Below, piece after piece: positions 31,560-44,881 of a stretch of DNA of 64,000 bases; the stretch's first letter is position 1; each line of letters starts with the position of its first letter. The notes beneath the pieces were generated by a model that saw only the letters and a program-made list of their open reading frames with translations, had not been told where the DNA came from and made no database searches. A program made the position numbers and the translations under genes. The DNA is from Vigna angularis (lineage: Eukaryota; Streptophyta; Magnoliopsida; Fabales; Fabaceae). The stretch spans positions 39,281,630 to 39,345,629 of the forward strand of contig NC_068970.1 of assembly GCF_016808095.1 (NCBI RefSeq). The letters run 5' to 3'.

Positions 31560-32010
31560 CTATGAAGTATATCACTACAAAGTATGAAATTACAACAAAA
31601 TGAGCTTCTTCCTATTTGCTTCACTTGATCCTTCACACGTGATTACTAGTGTGTCCCATATCTCCTTTACTCCTTTTGTAGACATGTACTTTCTGGTAAT
31701 CCTCTTTAGAAAGAGCACACATAAGTGAATTCCTAGCTTTCGAGTTCAGAAGATACCTATGTTTCTGGTCATCTGACCATTTGACTTATTATCAAGGGCT
31801 CTCCCTCTTTATAAAGGGATATATAGTTACCATTTTCCACGATATCACACATATCAATGTGGTAGGCTCAAAGAATGAAATAATTTTTTATTTCCAGTAG
31901 TCGAACTTTTCCCCCTTGAATAGAGGAGGGCGATTTATGGAAAATCCTTTGTTCTACATTGCGTTTTGGATAATTTCCTCAAGTCTAGTTAATAACTAAC
32001 ACTAGAGGTT
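31560..32010 (-). pseudogene. Copia gag remnant
   Basis: Minus-strand translation shows copia gag blocks in two frames: KARNSLMCALSKEDYQKVHVY, then after a shift STKGVKEIWDTLVITCEGSS (compare the gag at 1791: 'KARNVIASAL... KEMWEVLEVTHEGT'). Stops are frequent. It lies just inside the PBS at 32011, as gag should. Confidence 0.7.
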
Positions 32011-32023
32011 AGCTTTGATACCA
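32011..32023 (-). other. Copia primer binding site
   Basis: Minus strand reads TGGTATCAAAGCT, the tRNA-iMet-type copia PBS with one change from TGGTATCAGAGC. It orients the gag remnant to its left and the LTR to its right. Confidence 0.7.
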
Positions 32024-32025
32024 AC

Positions 32026-32660
32026 TAAAATCATAGGTAAACTTTAGAAAGGGAGATGTTTGAATATAGTTTAAACCCTTTTCACGTTTAACTTTTCAGG
32101 TTTGAAATTATTCGTATATATATTTAAACGTTAGGCTTTCATTAGTGTTTAACTTGATACGTGTATTATAGTGTTCATACCAAGTTTGTTTTAGAGTGAT
32201 ATATAGTTTATGAGTTATTTAGATATGTATAGCCTTCAGTGTGTTACTGTAGATGAATTTTTTTAATAAAGGATATTTCATTAAACATATTATTTTTAAA
32301 TTTTTAAAACAAAAGTTGTTAGATATTTTTCTTAACAAAATAAAAATATAATACACTGATAGTATTTTTAGTTGACGTAAATATATGTTATACCTTAACT
32401 TATCATGTTTAAAATACCTTTTGTATTGATATCCTTTCCAACAATACCAAACTTTGGGTACAATAAAGGAAAGTTGTTTTGTTATGTTAGAAGCTTTCTT
32501 GGAAAATGAGCCTATTGATAATTCTTAAGATGGTTTGAAATATTCAAACCGTTTATAGGTTTGATCTTCTTTTAGGTGAGGTTATAATAAATGTTATCTA
32601 TCAATCATAAGTAGAGACAATGAACTAAAGTTTTTGTAAAATATCTTCCCTTATTCATGG
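32026..32660 (-). repeat. Copia 5' LTR remnant
   Basis: Begins two bases beyond the PBS. The 'agaaagggagatgtttgaatatagtttaaaccc' type of text (32047-32080) is typical of one end of plant copia LTRs. It fades into AT-rich sequence near 32660; boundary approximate. Confidence 0.45.
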
Positions 32661-34132
32661 TTTGATTGTTTTATTCAATTAAACATGCTTATAAGAATTA
32701 TTAGTTTATTAAATTTAAAAATATTTATTAGCATCAAAATTATAAGATACTTTGTTAAATTTGTTTTGATCTCTAAAAGTTAAACTTTTATTGTTCTTAC
32801 TATTTAAATAATACTATCTTTCGTATATGATCACATGTCTTAGTTTACTATATTATTAAATGTTTCCATAACCTAGGTTGATTGGCTTTTAGTTTATCTC
32901 CATAAATTTTATCTTAGTTTAATATTATTATTATATATTTCTCCGTTACCTGTAATAAACCTAGTTTGATTAGTTTTTAGTCTATCTCCATAAATTTTAC
33001 TTGTTTAGTTAACTTAAGAAAACAATTTATATTAGTATTCAAGCGTATCTAGTTCAACAATTGAGATTGCACACGAACTTTTTCATTACGCAAAATTGAT
33101 CTCGAATCAACATCCATAAGTTTTCTCTATTTACAATATTTATTATGACTAGAAATGAAAAATAATGTGTACTCGTACATATTTCTTTAAAATTCAAAAT
33201 GAATATTAAATAAATATTTAAATACCCATGGTAAAAAATATGGATATTTTATTAAGTTACTTATTGTTCATACTATTACAGATTAAATAAAAATTATTTG
33301 TATTCACAAAATTAAATTTATTTTAAATGGATTCATTTTATTTAAATTCATATTTTGTAGCGTAATTTACCTTTTTTTAAGAAAGATCAATTTATTAATA
33401 GTAATGTTTTATTATGTAATTTTATTTGGAATATACTTTTTATTTGAGTTTATTTTCTTAAACTAGTTTTTAATTAGTTGTATTTAAATTTAAGAAAAAG
33501 TTACAAATATCATTGACAAATATTTTTAATTAGAGAAAGAAGAAAGTAATATGACTAATTATTTTTTAAATGGATGAGTGGTCTGAATACCCACACCACG
33601 ATGTCATTCATGTCTGTGATCCTTGCATAGATTTTTAAGATAAAAATAAAATGTTATTATTATATTATAGATTATGGATACCACCCTAAAGTGTTTCCCC
33701 TTATCTTCCTAATCTTTGGTTATCTTCCTAATTTTTGGTGTATTGATTAGAAGCAATTCCATTTGTACCAATCCTTTAGGTCAACTTCTGCATAGGCATA
33801 TTGATGATTCATCCATTATGACCCATACCTTTCCCTTTATGCAAAACCAAAACCCAAACTTAACGCAACAGCTTTTGCCTTCAAAGCAACAACCTCTCTT
33901 ATCTTCTTTCTATTCTCTTCTGTCATTTCTCGCCTGCATACATTAATCACTTTCCCTTACCCTCCCTCTGTTTTCCCCATAATCATCTTCATTACAGCAC
34001 TCCCAACAAATAAAACGACAAAGTCTCATTAGTTGCAACATCCCATAACCAAATACACCACAATTTCTCCCTTCCCCAAACCTAACCTTATCACAGTACA
34101 TCAATCATGTTTTATTTCTCATCTCCCTCGTT
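32661..34132. other. AT-rich intergenic and promoter region
   Basis: No gene to about 33700. 32880-32910 and 32955-33005 share 'ttttagtttatctccataaattttatctt', a small direct repeat. From 33700 the sequence is C-rich and unstructured and leads into the promoter of the membrane protein gene. The open frame at 33716-33946 shows no family pattern. Confidence 0.45.
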
Positions 34133-34142
34133 TCTATAAATA
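34133..34142 (+). promoter_or_regulatory. TATA box of the membrane protein gene
   Basis: TCTATAAATA about 95-100 bp before the ATG at 34236, followed by a pyrimidine-rich leader (tttttcttcttgttgcgtc), as usual for plant core promoters. Confidence 0.65.
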
Positions 34143-34235
34143 CCATTTTTCATTTCAATTAAATCACTATCCCAATTTTTTCTTCTTGTTGCGTCTTTTT
34201 TTCTTCTAATTCCCTTCATTTTCTTTTTATCGAAA

Positions 34236-36474
34236 ATGAACACCATGAGAGGACCGGAAGATCAGCAATCTAGGGTTTTCTGTGAGCTGTCGGCTCTGGT
34301 CTTCAACCTCCTCCGCTCTCCGCCGCTCATGCCGGAGTCTCCGCCCAGGCGCCCAACGGCGGGGGCTCAGATAACGCCGGCAGGGTTCGCATCGCTGCTT
34401 CTGGGGATTTCGGTGGCTCTCATGCTCTGCGGATCGGTTACTTTTTTCATCGGGTTTATGTTGATGCCGTGGGTTCTCGGATTGATGATGGTTTTCTACG
34501 TCGCTGCCATCGTTTCCGCTCTCTCCGTTCTGGGGCGTTCCATTCTCTGTTTTGCCTCGCCGCGTAAGGATCTTCCTGGTAAGGAATACTATCATTTGTT
34601 ACTTATTTATTTGCTGCAGAAATTTAGGTTCTGTTTGTTAATCTATTATCCGTAGAATCAAAGGAATCCATGATAGATATTTTCCAGATAGGATGGTGTG
34701 GCAAATCATTCAGGATAGGACTCATTACTTATCTTTATAGTTGTCTGATCTCTTTTGTTTGTGTTCTATTCTGTTGGGACCCAAGAGGAAGTTTCCCAGT
34801 TATTTTGTGTGTCAGGTTCTCCACAAAAAAAATCATTTTCCTAAAAATTGAAATAAGTGCAATAAACTTCTCATTTATAAAAAAGGGCATTACAGGTGAA
34901 TTGAATATTGGGTTCAGTGATATATGCATAAGAAAGGGCATTACAAACTCTTCACAAGCTCATTAATTATAAATTTCACGTGCCAGCACATCTCTTCTCA
35001 AGCTTATATTTGTCTGTTATGTTTCCTGTACATCTACCTGCTCTATATGCATTTAGATTTGCTGGAGTTTTGGACAATTTAGTTTAAAGGCTATCAAGGA
35101 AGTTGCTCTAAACTTTTTTTCCTTATCTGGATTCTTTTGTTCCGTATGGTCTTTTTCAGTGGTTGTTTTCCTTTTCGCATCTGGCTTGTTTGAGCTTGTC
35201 AGGTTAGAATTCAAAGTTATAGATTCATGGGTACCTTGTTACACTTGTGTGTCTTATTGACCCATTTGCTAAAGATTAAGGATACAAGCCATAAGATATT
35301 TCAACTGTACTTATTGATTGCCTTATAACAACCCCAGTTACTGGGAAATTGGCAATAGCCATATCACATATAGATAGTGTTATTACATAGCCGAATGTGT
35401 ATCCTGTAAAAACTTTAAGAGTACTTTATAAACTTCAAATCTTCAATCACCAAAGTAATTAATAAACACTTTGACGTTCAAGTTAGCTTAAGGATTAATA
35501 AACAATAAATGTAATAATTAATGAACATTCTCTACTTACCTTATAAAATGTGTTATTTATACAACTTGACCCATTAGTTCAAATACCTGTTAGTTTCTGT
35601 AGAATATTGTGAGTACGTTGCTTGTGTGATGTTGTGCTGGTCAAGTAGGGATAGATCGGACGGGTCTTATACTGGTAAGACCAAGGGACACTTGGTCATA
35701 TACAGTACACCAGTCCTAGGCTTTACGTGTTGTATGTTAAAGACTTGCGAAAAGCTTCAAGATACTGTGTATTAGGGGTCGGTCATCAGTACCTACTTAC
35801 TGGTCATGATACTGGTAGTTGATTGCCGTGTTATTTACAAAGAAAAATTACGTTTATTTGGTTACGTGGCCTTATAGGTATAGATAGGTTGCAATTCAGC
35901 ATCTGTAGATGCTGAGTTTGCTATTGACAGACAGGAAAAGAATGTAGCAGACCAGCATTTTAACAATAAAGCCGCGGTGAAATTTTTGTTCATTCATTAT
36001 TGTAGGTTACTGTTGTTTTGTTTTTTGAAACATATTTTCATATTATTAAGAATTCATACTTCGATGTAAAGAATTTAGGTTCAAATTCTGTGGGAGCTCC
36101 TGGAAGAGTGAAATTATGAGAATAAGATAGACGGTCTGTGTGTATGACCTTGGAAAGAATCCAATAAAAGAAATGTTAAATTCTTTTTGAATCAAGGGTT
36201 GGATCTGCAAGATTGGTTTTGTCTTAAAACAGTGAAGGAGTATAAGATACAAAAATTACATTGAAGGTATATTAATGTTGCTGAGGTTGGATAAGTTAGC
36301 AAATTCTTCCTTTTTCTGGCCAGTTTGGCAATTGCTAATTGTTAGCCTGTACGGAATTCACCATTTCTGTTGTTTATTTTGACTTAACAGCGCAGCTTAT
36401 CTCTTAGATCGTATCACACACACATGTTGGATCACGAGCCTATTTTTGCTGTTTCAGAGTGGAAACTTATGTGA
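34236..36474 (+). CDS. Small two-helix membrane protein, two exons
   Basis: Exon 1 34236-34578, exon 2 36458-36474, intron 34579-36457 with GT-AG ends. The join completes a Glu codon and gives a 119-residue protein ending PEWKLM. Residues 1-45 are polar and Pro/Arg-rich; two hydrophobic helices follow at about 48-72 and 78-106 (TPAGFASLLLG..., MPWVLGLMMVFY...), then a short basic tail (SPRKDLPEWK). I recognise the general look of an uncharacterised plant membrane protein family but cannot name it or its function. A second Met at codon 4 is possible. Without the 17-nt exon 2 the frame would run on into intron. GC-rich coding against AT-rich surroundings supports a real gene. Confidence 0.85.
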
Positions 36475-37556
36475 AAAGATAAATAAGGGAGTGGACTAGT
36501 GCGATCGTAGTTATTGTGCCTGCCCCCTTGCGCAGCCTGCGGAACGAAGATCACTGAACTTCTCTGACCAGAAGCAGGAGTTTTGGCTTTTGTGAAAAGT
36601 ACTAAACTTTGTGGATATGGCTTCTCTTTTTATTACAATCAGCCAAGTTCTGAGGAATCAAGAATTGAGGACTTTCTTCCCGCTATTGTCTATTACTGTC
36701 AATTATTTTATTTGTCGTTATTTTCACTCTTGTAAATTTTGAAGTAGAGGCTTCTGAAATTCATTTCTTTTCCATTTCCAAACGTGGTATATATACACTG
36801 TAAAATTTGATATGATGACTCACGAGAAGGTTGTCTTATTACAATTTTTTATACACAAAATTGAGAATGACTTTATTAAATTGGAGTTGGAAATTTGAGT
36901 ACATTATTGGATTAAAGTTTACGATAAACTAAAATTATAGTTTTTTTTTTTTTAATTTTGGAAACGGAAGGTATTCTTTATTTGGTTTATTACGTTTGTA
37001 AACATGACCACAGCGAGGAGGAAAAAAAGGACGCCGAAGACCGATAAAGATAAAATGGATGTAATTTTATGTTGTGTAAATAAACTGATAAAGAGACTGT
37101 GTTTGATGGAGTAAAAAGTCGAAATGCTGGAAAATGAATAATGAATTTTATATACAATCATAGTTTTACACATTACGTAAAAGGTCACACTTCTATAAAG
37201 ATAAAATTGTACTTCTGGCGTCTCGTTACAAATTTTCCTTGCATAAAAATTTGAACGAACAATTTTTTCTTTTTACCTGACACATTGTTTTTATTTAAAT
37301 TATATTTTTATATATCATCTTAAACCGCCTGCACCGAACACAAAATCCTTCCAATCAATTCAATCATTCTTTTTACTCCACCATCATTAATCTCAAATTT
37401 CTTTACATAAGAAAGGTTTTATTAAACTTTACACGTGTTCTTACATACCCAACATCTAAATATAATTCATTTTTGTATACTTTTATTAACCCATTAGACA
37501 CTATTTTGTGAAAATATTTTGGAAACAATATTCATGCTCTCCCTCCCCCTCATTTA
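36475..37556. other. 3' UTR and intergenic DNA
   Basis: The first 250-300 bp probably form the 3' untranslated region of the membrane protein gene. Beyond about 36800 the sequence is AT-rich with no recognised feature. Confidence 0.45.
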
Positions 37557-38394
37557 GGGTGTGTTTAGTTGGAGGTAATTGGGGGAGAGTGATTGGGGGA
37601 GAGTGATTGAGTGGATTTGAGGGGATTTGAAGGTGATTTTTTTGTGTGTTTATTTGAGTGGATTTGAAGGTAATTGAGAGTGAATTTTTGGTTGAAGTTT
37701 GTGAGAATTAGTGTAGGATTTGATTGATGTGATGATTTTAAAAAATTAGTTTAATTGGTAGAAATTGAAGATTACCAAAATGTCCCTAGGTATTAAAGTA
37801 ATATAAAATTATATTTGTTAATGTTATATTTAATTGTAAAAATGTTTATTAAAAGTTAAAAATTTGGAATAATTATTAAAATAATTTAAAAAATATAATT
37901 AAATTATACTTGATTGAAATTAATTTTTTATTATTATCTAATCACTTTTCTAAATCGGATTTCGTTTTCGTCAAACTTTGTCTTTAAAACATGCTTTTCA
38001 AATAGGAAAATGTTTTTTTTCTAAATAAATGTCTGCTGTGTTACTGTTGACAGAACACGGTTTTAGTTAATATGATCGTGTTACAATTTTCTGTTTTATT
38101 TTATTTTGTTGAATATTTTAGATTATTTAAATAATAAATGTGTACAATTTTTTATGGAAATTTTGAATCATGCAACAATGGTTATGGAAAAATTTAAAAG
38201 TCAGGGGCACATGAGTAATTGATCTTACTATCTCTCCAAATCTTCTCAGCCGGGCGGGTGACCAAAAAGAACTCCATCCCGCATATCAGTCACGTTCCTT
38301 CCGTGCAAATACAGTTAAGTGAACACCCAATATATTGCTTTTCATCGCTTTCTAATCTTAGTAAACAGTAAATACCCTCCAAGTGAACACACCC
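37557..38394. mobile_element. PIF/Harbinger (Tourist-like) MITE
   Basis: Terminal inverted repeats of about 21 bp: left GGGTGTGTTTAGTTGGAGGT, right on the other strand GGGTGTGTTCACTTGGAGGG. TTA stands directly outside each end (37554-37556 and 38395-38397), the target duplication of this superfamily. 838 bp, non-coding, AT-rich inside. A second copy of the terminal word (aagtgaacaccc) lies at 38318-38329 inside the right end, suggesting an internal rearrangement. Confidence 0.8.
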
Positions 38395-38397
38395 TTA

Positions 38398-39497
38398 ATG
38401 TTTTCTTGTGTACTTCAATTAGTATAAGAGTTTATCTTAAAATCCAGTTCTTAACAGAACTTGAGAAGACGATCCTGATCATATTGAAAAACATAGGATA
38501 TAGTTTCAAAACTATTCCATTTGAAAAAAAGTATTTACCAAGGACAATGAAGGATCATAAGATATGTGTGACATTGTGAAGATGAAAAATATCCTTTCAA
38601 ATGAGTTGAACATATACTTAGTCAATTTTTAAAGATAGTCATGTCTAAAATGTTTCCTCTAGAAGACACAAACATAATATGTTGATGAATAGTCAATATG
38701 ACAACAAATACATTTGGAAAATCCTCACAAGATAAAGCAACAAGGACAAGCTTGACTAACACAAGGTCATAGCTAAATATTCTCTTCATGCAGACACTAA
38801 CATTTAAAGATTCATAAAGGTGTCTGGTCAGGAAGATGAGATACTTGAAGGAGAAAAGGAGATCCGCCCATTAATATCGTCTGATAAAGATAAATATTTA
38901 ATGCAATTGGTGACATCAACTAACATGTCATGACCACTCTTAGACACGAAAAAGGCTAAGCTATTTTTTCTCACATAGGAAGAATGATCTGACAACCTTA
39001 AAACATTGAGAGAAATAACATGAAGGAAAGCAACTCTTGAATACTATAACTCAAAAGAGTAAGACCTCTAAATCCCTAAATTAGTAATAGTACATTGCAT
39101 GTAGTATATTTAAAGTCTCAGACACATTGTCTAGAAACTCATTTTATAACATAAGTTTAAGACAAATATTCTAAGGGACACAATATACGTGCCTAACATC
39201 ATTCAATGCTTAGCCTAAAGCAAATCGACCCAATACAAGCCCTCTAAAAATAAAATTTGACAAAGCGTTTGAATATAAAAAAGCCTTATACCACATTAAA
39301 TACGTCATGATTGCCTTCGATATCTGACATTTACCATTCCAAGATTTATTTGTTATCCCAAACACTAAAAAGCTAGAATCTCAATCGTTTTATGCTTCCT
39401 AGGAAATCTTGAAACACTCCTCTCACTACGAACCTTCAAAAACCCTAATCTATTCAAAACTATTTCTCTTCCAAAGAAAGATACCTCATCCTTCATC
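38398..39497. other. No gene recognised
   Basis: About 1.1 kb of AT-rich DNA. Sequence near 38580-39300 is moderately complex and could be old retroelement DNA leading into the remnant at 39498, but I see no conserved motif. Confidence 0.35.
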
Positions 39498-40060
39498 GTG
39501 GTCGCTGAAAAAGAAAATGGTATCTCCATCAATGAAGTTTATGAAAGTGCAAAGCGTGTCTCTATCACTCATGCCTCTAAAGAAAAACCCATAAGGCTCT
39601 ACAATGAAGACTGGGTAGATCTTGTAGACCTTAGAGCATATGGATGTAAACTCGTGCAAGATGTTCATCATTGTGGCGTTGCAAATTTCTTTGATTGAGA
39701 TACTTCAATATTGACAGACTTGGTAAGACAGTTTTGGACAATGTAGAAATATAGTCCAACGAGCTTGTCTTCAAGGTTATTGGAAGAGAAGTGATTGTAA
39801 ATATTAAAGCAATTGCTGCTACAATCGAATGCCCAAGGTATGACAACTGCTACTTTAAAGGATGAGATCAAATATACACTGCAAGAGGAACCATTGAACG
39901 ATCACTATACGGGGAAAACTTCAAAAGGGGATTTGCTGGCAAAGAGATTATGCATGAAAACCTCTAGATATACGCTAAGATTATTCATGGCATCTACTCC
40001 AAGACCTTTCTACATGAAATTGTGAACCATATGACTGATATGGAAACCGTACTTAAAGAA
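39498..40060 (+). pseudogene. Plant-transposon-type retroelement ORF remnant
   Basis: Frames in succession give RLYNEDWVDLVDLRAYGCKL, LTDLVRQFWT, NELVFKVIGREVIVNIKAIA, ATIECPR and IIHGIYSKTF, separated by stops or shifts at 39696 and 39750. The order (conserved Leu-Val-Arg-x-Phe-x, a 'v.g.ev.i....ia..i' block, then 'IIHG') matches proteins called 'putative plant transposon protein' in legume genomes, and is comparable to the remnant at 4040. No LTRs are seen nearby. Confidence 0.5.
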
Positions 40061-41860
40061 AACTTTATCCAATTATATTATTTCGAGTAATAAAATAACG
40101 AAGGAAATGTCTCTAATATTTTCTCACTTCTAATAATACTTTTTATTTTAATTTATTGTAATGAGTATATCAATAATATATATTATTATTATCTAGTCAT
40201 AACATCTAATTATATATAATAATATCTCAATATATCATTTAAAATATGTACAATATCTAATAATAATAATATCTCTTTTAAATATCTAAACCCATCAAAA
40301 TTATATCTTTTATTTTCTTTCAACTACTATATTTTTAAGATCCCTATTTTCCTGGGTCTTACATTACATGATTGTTAATTAGTATATGCTGTGACACAAG
40401 TTGTTTTATCCAAAAGTTTAATATTTTTATTAGAATTTTACTTGTATATATATTTTTATTAGAATTTTGATTAATATGCTTCTGACAGTTTGGATGAATG
40501 TGGTATAAGTTTTTTCGCGGACTAATGTGCTAACCTACAATGTGTGGGTCCCTCTTATTTTTCTTCTCTTTTTTTAAATTGATTTTCCTTATCTTCTTGT
40601 TGAATACAGCAACGGTTTCCATAAAAATTTGAAAACGAATTCAATGATTTTTTCGAAGGAAAGTAACTTAGTTAATTTTTATGTTTAAGTAACTTAGTTG
40701 TAACTAATAAATTCCTCAATCTTATCACTTATCCATCAAAGTTAATTGTTTCATCTTTTAACTTATTAATAATTTCTCATATGTAGCCAAGGTTAAGCAT
40801 TTCCAGAATCTATATAGATCAACACATCAAGTATCGAAAATACTATAACTCAAGCTTTAGGTGTTACTAATACGTTTGATATACTCTAATTATAGGTTGT
40901 CCTTTCTACTCTTAAGTGTCATAGAAAGTGTATGAGTTCTTCCATACACTTCAAAATTACACTCATGTTATTGATTATTTAACTTTAATATTTTTGTTTT
41001 ATGATTTCAAAAAGATGGTGATGCAAATGAGCTCGAGTCTCCTTTGAATACAATAGGATCATCTCGTTAACAACATTTAGAGATTTTATAATATTTTTTA
41101 GGATAAAACTATATTTAGTCTATGTATTTTGAATAATTATAGATTAAGTTATAATTATGTTTCAATTTAACTTACTTTTATGTACTATGGTGTTTTTGAT
41201 AATGGAATGTTTTAATGATATATATTTGAACACTTTAGTAAAAGAAGTTTGTGATGTTTCTTTATTTCCTACAGTATTTAAATCTTGTTACAAATAAATA
41301 TTGTTAACAAAAATATAATTATCTCAATGGTAACCTTGTCATGTAACGCAAGCAAAACAAAATAGTAAATTTATAAACTAAATAATACAAACTAGGCAGC
41401 TTAAAACCTTTATATTATAATTGTTAAATTGAATTGGGTAAAAATGAAAAAAAATGGGGGTAATCATGACAGTAAAATAGTTGAAAATAAAAAAGAAATT
41501 TCAAACTTTTACAAAATAATAGTCATTAATAAAAGAGGTTAAAACCCTCAAAAAATCCCGCTTAATATAAGTATGATACAAGGGGTCATTAAAAATCTCT
41601 ACAAATTAATAACTATGACTCTAACTATGAGGGTTTGAAAAACCGCCAAAAATTAATGGAAAATAAATCTCCACTATATAACAATTTCTTTTGAGTGAAT
41701 ACATAAATGACTTCATTTTATATTTAATATATAGTGAAGAAGAAACTTACTTAAGTTCAAATATCCTTTCCAATGTGATGAAGACCAATAAATTCAAGGT
41801 GGATGGTTTACTCCAAAGTTTTTAAATAATATTTGTAGAAAAAATATTAAGTAAGCCAAG
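40061..41860. other. AT-rich intergenic DNA
   Basis: No gene, tRNA or transposon end recognised. There is a short duplicated word (tatatatttttattagaattt) at 40422-40468. Confidence 0.4.
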
Positions 41861-42550
41861 TATCTCAACCAAGAGGAGAGTGAATTGGTTTCTCTTTGTA
41901 AAAAAAAGTTCTATAAAAATATTTTTGAAATCTTTTGAATTTTCTTGGAATGCAATCAGCAAAAAGTAAGAACAAAGTAAAAGTGTAGGATAGAGAGATT
42001 CACGTTGTTGTTTATACTGGTTCGACCAACCTGTCTACGTCTAGTCTTCTTTCAATCAACCTTAGATTGAAAAGATTCTACTATATTGATTGAGTTCTTA
42101 CAAGCAAGACATACATAGATCACTCCTCTCGGTGTACTCTCCTTCCTAACTCCAAATCAACTATAGCAACCCAAAAAGATCACCCAGTTTCTATCATCCT
42201 TAGAGATACCCCACTCTAAGTCAAAGAACTTCACAAGTCCTCTTCCTGACCGCAGCAATAAGGAACACAATCAATCTTGATTGCAAATAGAAACTGATCT
42301 CCATAAATACACCTTAATGTGCATATAAGTAGTATGACAACACTTCAAATCTTCAAGAATCTTTGAGAATTTCTTCGAAATGTAGAAATCTTGATTCTTT
42401 GAGAATTTCAAAACGTTCTTGCAATTAAAATCTCAACAAACAAATTAAATATTAAGAAATTTCCTATAAATTTATGCTTTGCAATGACAATAAACAAAAG
42501 TTAAGGATCAACTTTGTCAAAAGTTAGATTTTATCTTCCTCGAACATTGT
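41861..42550 (-). repeat. Copia LTR fragment
   Basis: Follows the same plan as the LTR at 50137: 'agagtgaattggttt', then 'tttatactggttcgacc', 'tctacgtctagtc', 'caatc.accttagattg', and a long run to 'tcctataaatttatgc'. By analogy it reads on the minus strand. No internal coding sequence is attached, so a solo or truncated LTR. Confidence 0.65.
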
Positions 42551-44881
42551 TAAGACATCGACAATTCTATTTAGCACTTTCTAAAGTGAAAACAAAACAA
42601 AGGTTGAAAATATAATTGTAGATGAAAATAATAATGTAACCAATACAACCAAAAGTGTGGTTTACAAATAAATATTTGAAAATCTTTATTATCAGGTACA
42701 CAAATAAATCTTAGATTCTTAAGATTATTTTAGAACTATTGTGTTTGATTGTTTTTTGAATTCCATTTTAAATATAATAAATTTTATCTCTTATATAAGT
42801 GCAAATGACAATGGAATTCTACGCAATGATTACTACAAGTAGTGTTGTCATAATTGTGAATGTTCATATAAGATTTCCAATACACTTTAAATCTTATATT
42901 TTGGTAACTTCAATATATTTGATCAGTGATCGGATGCATATCATTGATCTGGACTTGGTTTCTAAGTTTACCATCAGATGTAATTCATTTAGGAAAATAA
43001 TTTTGTTTACTCATTGTTTATTTTAATATCAATGTTGATAGTTATTGGTGCAAATGAAACAAATTGATTTGTTGCTGATAATTTGTGATAGGCAATTAAT
43101 TAATTTCTTCAATTAATTAGGCAAACACTTGTTGATTTACCATATTCATGATTATGGCTATTGAATTGCTTAACCTTAAAAATAATTCACATGGAAGTTC
43201 TTAATTTTTAATTTCTTCATTTAGTTTTAATTATTGTTATAAAAAAGAAAATACATTTGTATAGCTCACCAAAAGACAAAAGACAACCTTAAGAACCTCG
43301 ACAAGAGACAAGCTTACAGTAACTTTCTAGTTTTTGGTTGACCACCTTACATATCTCTGCATGTAAGATCTTTTTGATGTATATATCTATCATTTTTTCA
43401 CAACATTTGTTTATCGCCATGATGTAAAGAAAGCTTTTGTATTTTTAACAAAAAGATCTTTAATTCAACCAAATAAGTCCCACAGTTATCTACATCATAC
43501 CAAACAAACTGACAATAATCCAGACCACAACAGACCATCCCAACAGTCATAACATAAGAAGCCTGACAGTAATCTGGACCAAACCAAACCAACCCAACAA
43601 TCATCCACACCATATAAGAATAGCCCGAACATCACGACACTAAAAACCCATCAGTCCTCCAAACCACACTACAACAACTCGGCATGGATCCACACCGAAC
43701 CAGAATAGCCCAACAATTATCTAGATAAGAAAAACCAGCTTGGCCGTAATCCAGAACAGCACGACAAACTTGCGAATATTACATTTCATGACAGAGAAAA
43801 ATAAAAAATGGAGGACTAGCAAAAAGCCAAGTACAGCCCGATTAAAATTGTTCTTAAAGAAACAAAAAAGACTTGTCTTAAAAATGAACCCCGTGCGAAT
43901 CAAAATACTAGTTTATTATATCCAATGCATTGTTCTGCTTATTGGGAAAATGACTTTTTGCAGCATTTGTCATTAGATTTTGCAAAGTATTTTCATAGAT
44001 CAAGGAATACTATTATTGAAGTTCAATGATTTGATATAAATATTATTTTTACTATTATCATTATTGGTAAAAATATTATTTATAGAATATTTATTCTAAG
44101 AATGGACTTGATTCCTTTTAATCCAGAATTTCCTTCTAGATATATCTCTATGTTGCACAATGATAATAAACAAGAGTAAAGGTAAATCTCTTTAAAGTTG
44201 GAATTTATCTTTCATGTCAATATTCACACATACCAATTATATGTCACAGTTTCTTTAATTAAAACAAAGAAATACTTGAAATTAATTATTTTGGATGAAA
44301 TTGAAATTTAACCATATCTAGAAATGTGATTTACAACAAAATATTTGAAAATCCTTAAAATCACATTAGTAGAACCGTAAATAATAAATATAACATTCAC
44401 TCAAACATATTTATTTATCATAATTAAAATTGCAATTTTTTATTAAATAAAATGTAGGTATACAAAGTTCATCATGATTTATAAATTATTGTAAATTGAT
44501 TTTCAAATGAATAAGTTTTATATAGAACTTACATTTCAGTTTTATTCTTAGACAACGTTTGTTTATATATATAGTAAAATATTCATTTTATTTTGTTAGC
44601 ACAAAGTGTATTTAAAGGTTCTAATTACATAAGAACACTATATGTTTTTTATCAATTAAAACTTACATAACATGTATATTTAAGTGAAAAAAATTGTTGC
44701 ATGATAGATGAAGATAAAATGAAAGAAGAAATTAAATTAAGCCATGAATCCTTGATGACATCTTAAGGGTTACGAGAGGAGAAAACAATTGAAAGCAGAG
44801 TGAAGAAGGAGAAAAAGGAAAAGAGAAATCATAGAGAAAAAAAAGAAAAGAAATGGTGGGAGATTGGTAGGAGATGATTGA
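42551..44881. other. Intergenic DNA with degenerate repeats
   Basis: No supported gene. 43480-43720 is C/A-rich and built of degenerate words (cagtaatc.ggacc, ccaacccaacaatcatc), enough to create a repetitive-looking frame at 43398-43613. 44160-44370 resembles 42485-42700 in diverged form (acaataaacaa.agttaa, tttacaa.aaaatatttgaaaatc). Confidence 0.4.

Noticed and set aside
34227..34595. 122-codon minus-strand frame
   Set aside because: Antisense shadow of the GC-rich first exon of the membrane protein gene; the plus frame has membrane helices and a matching splice site.
42799..43026. 75-codon plus frame
   Set aside because: AT-rich, no family pattern, no promoter seen.
43398..43613. 71-codon minus frame with DYCQ repeats
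   Set aside because: Explained by degenerate C/A-rich tandem words; no conserved domain.
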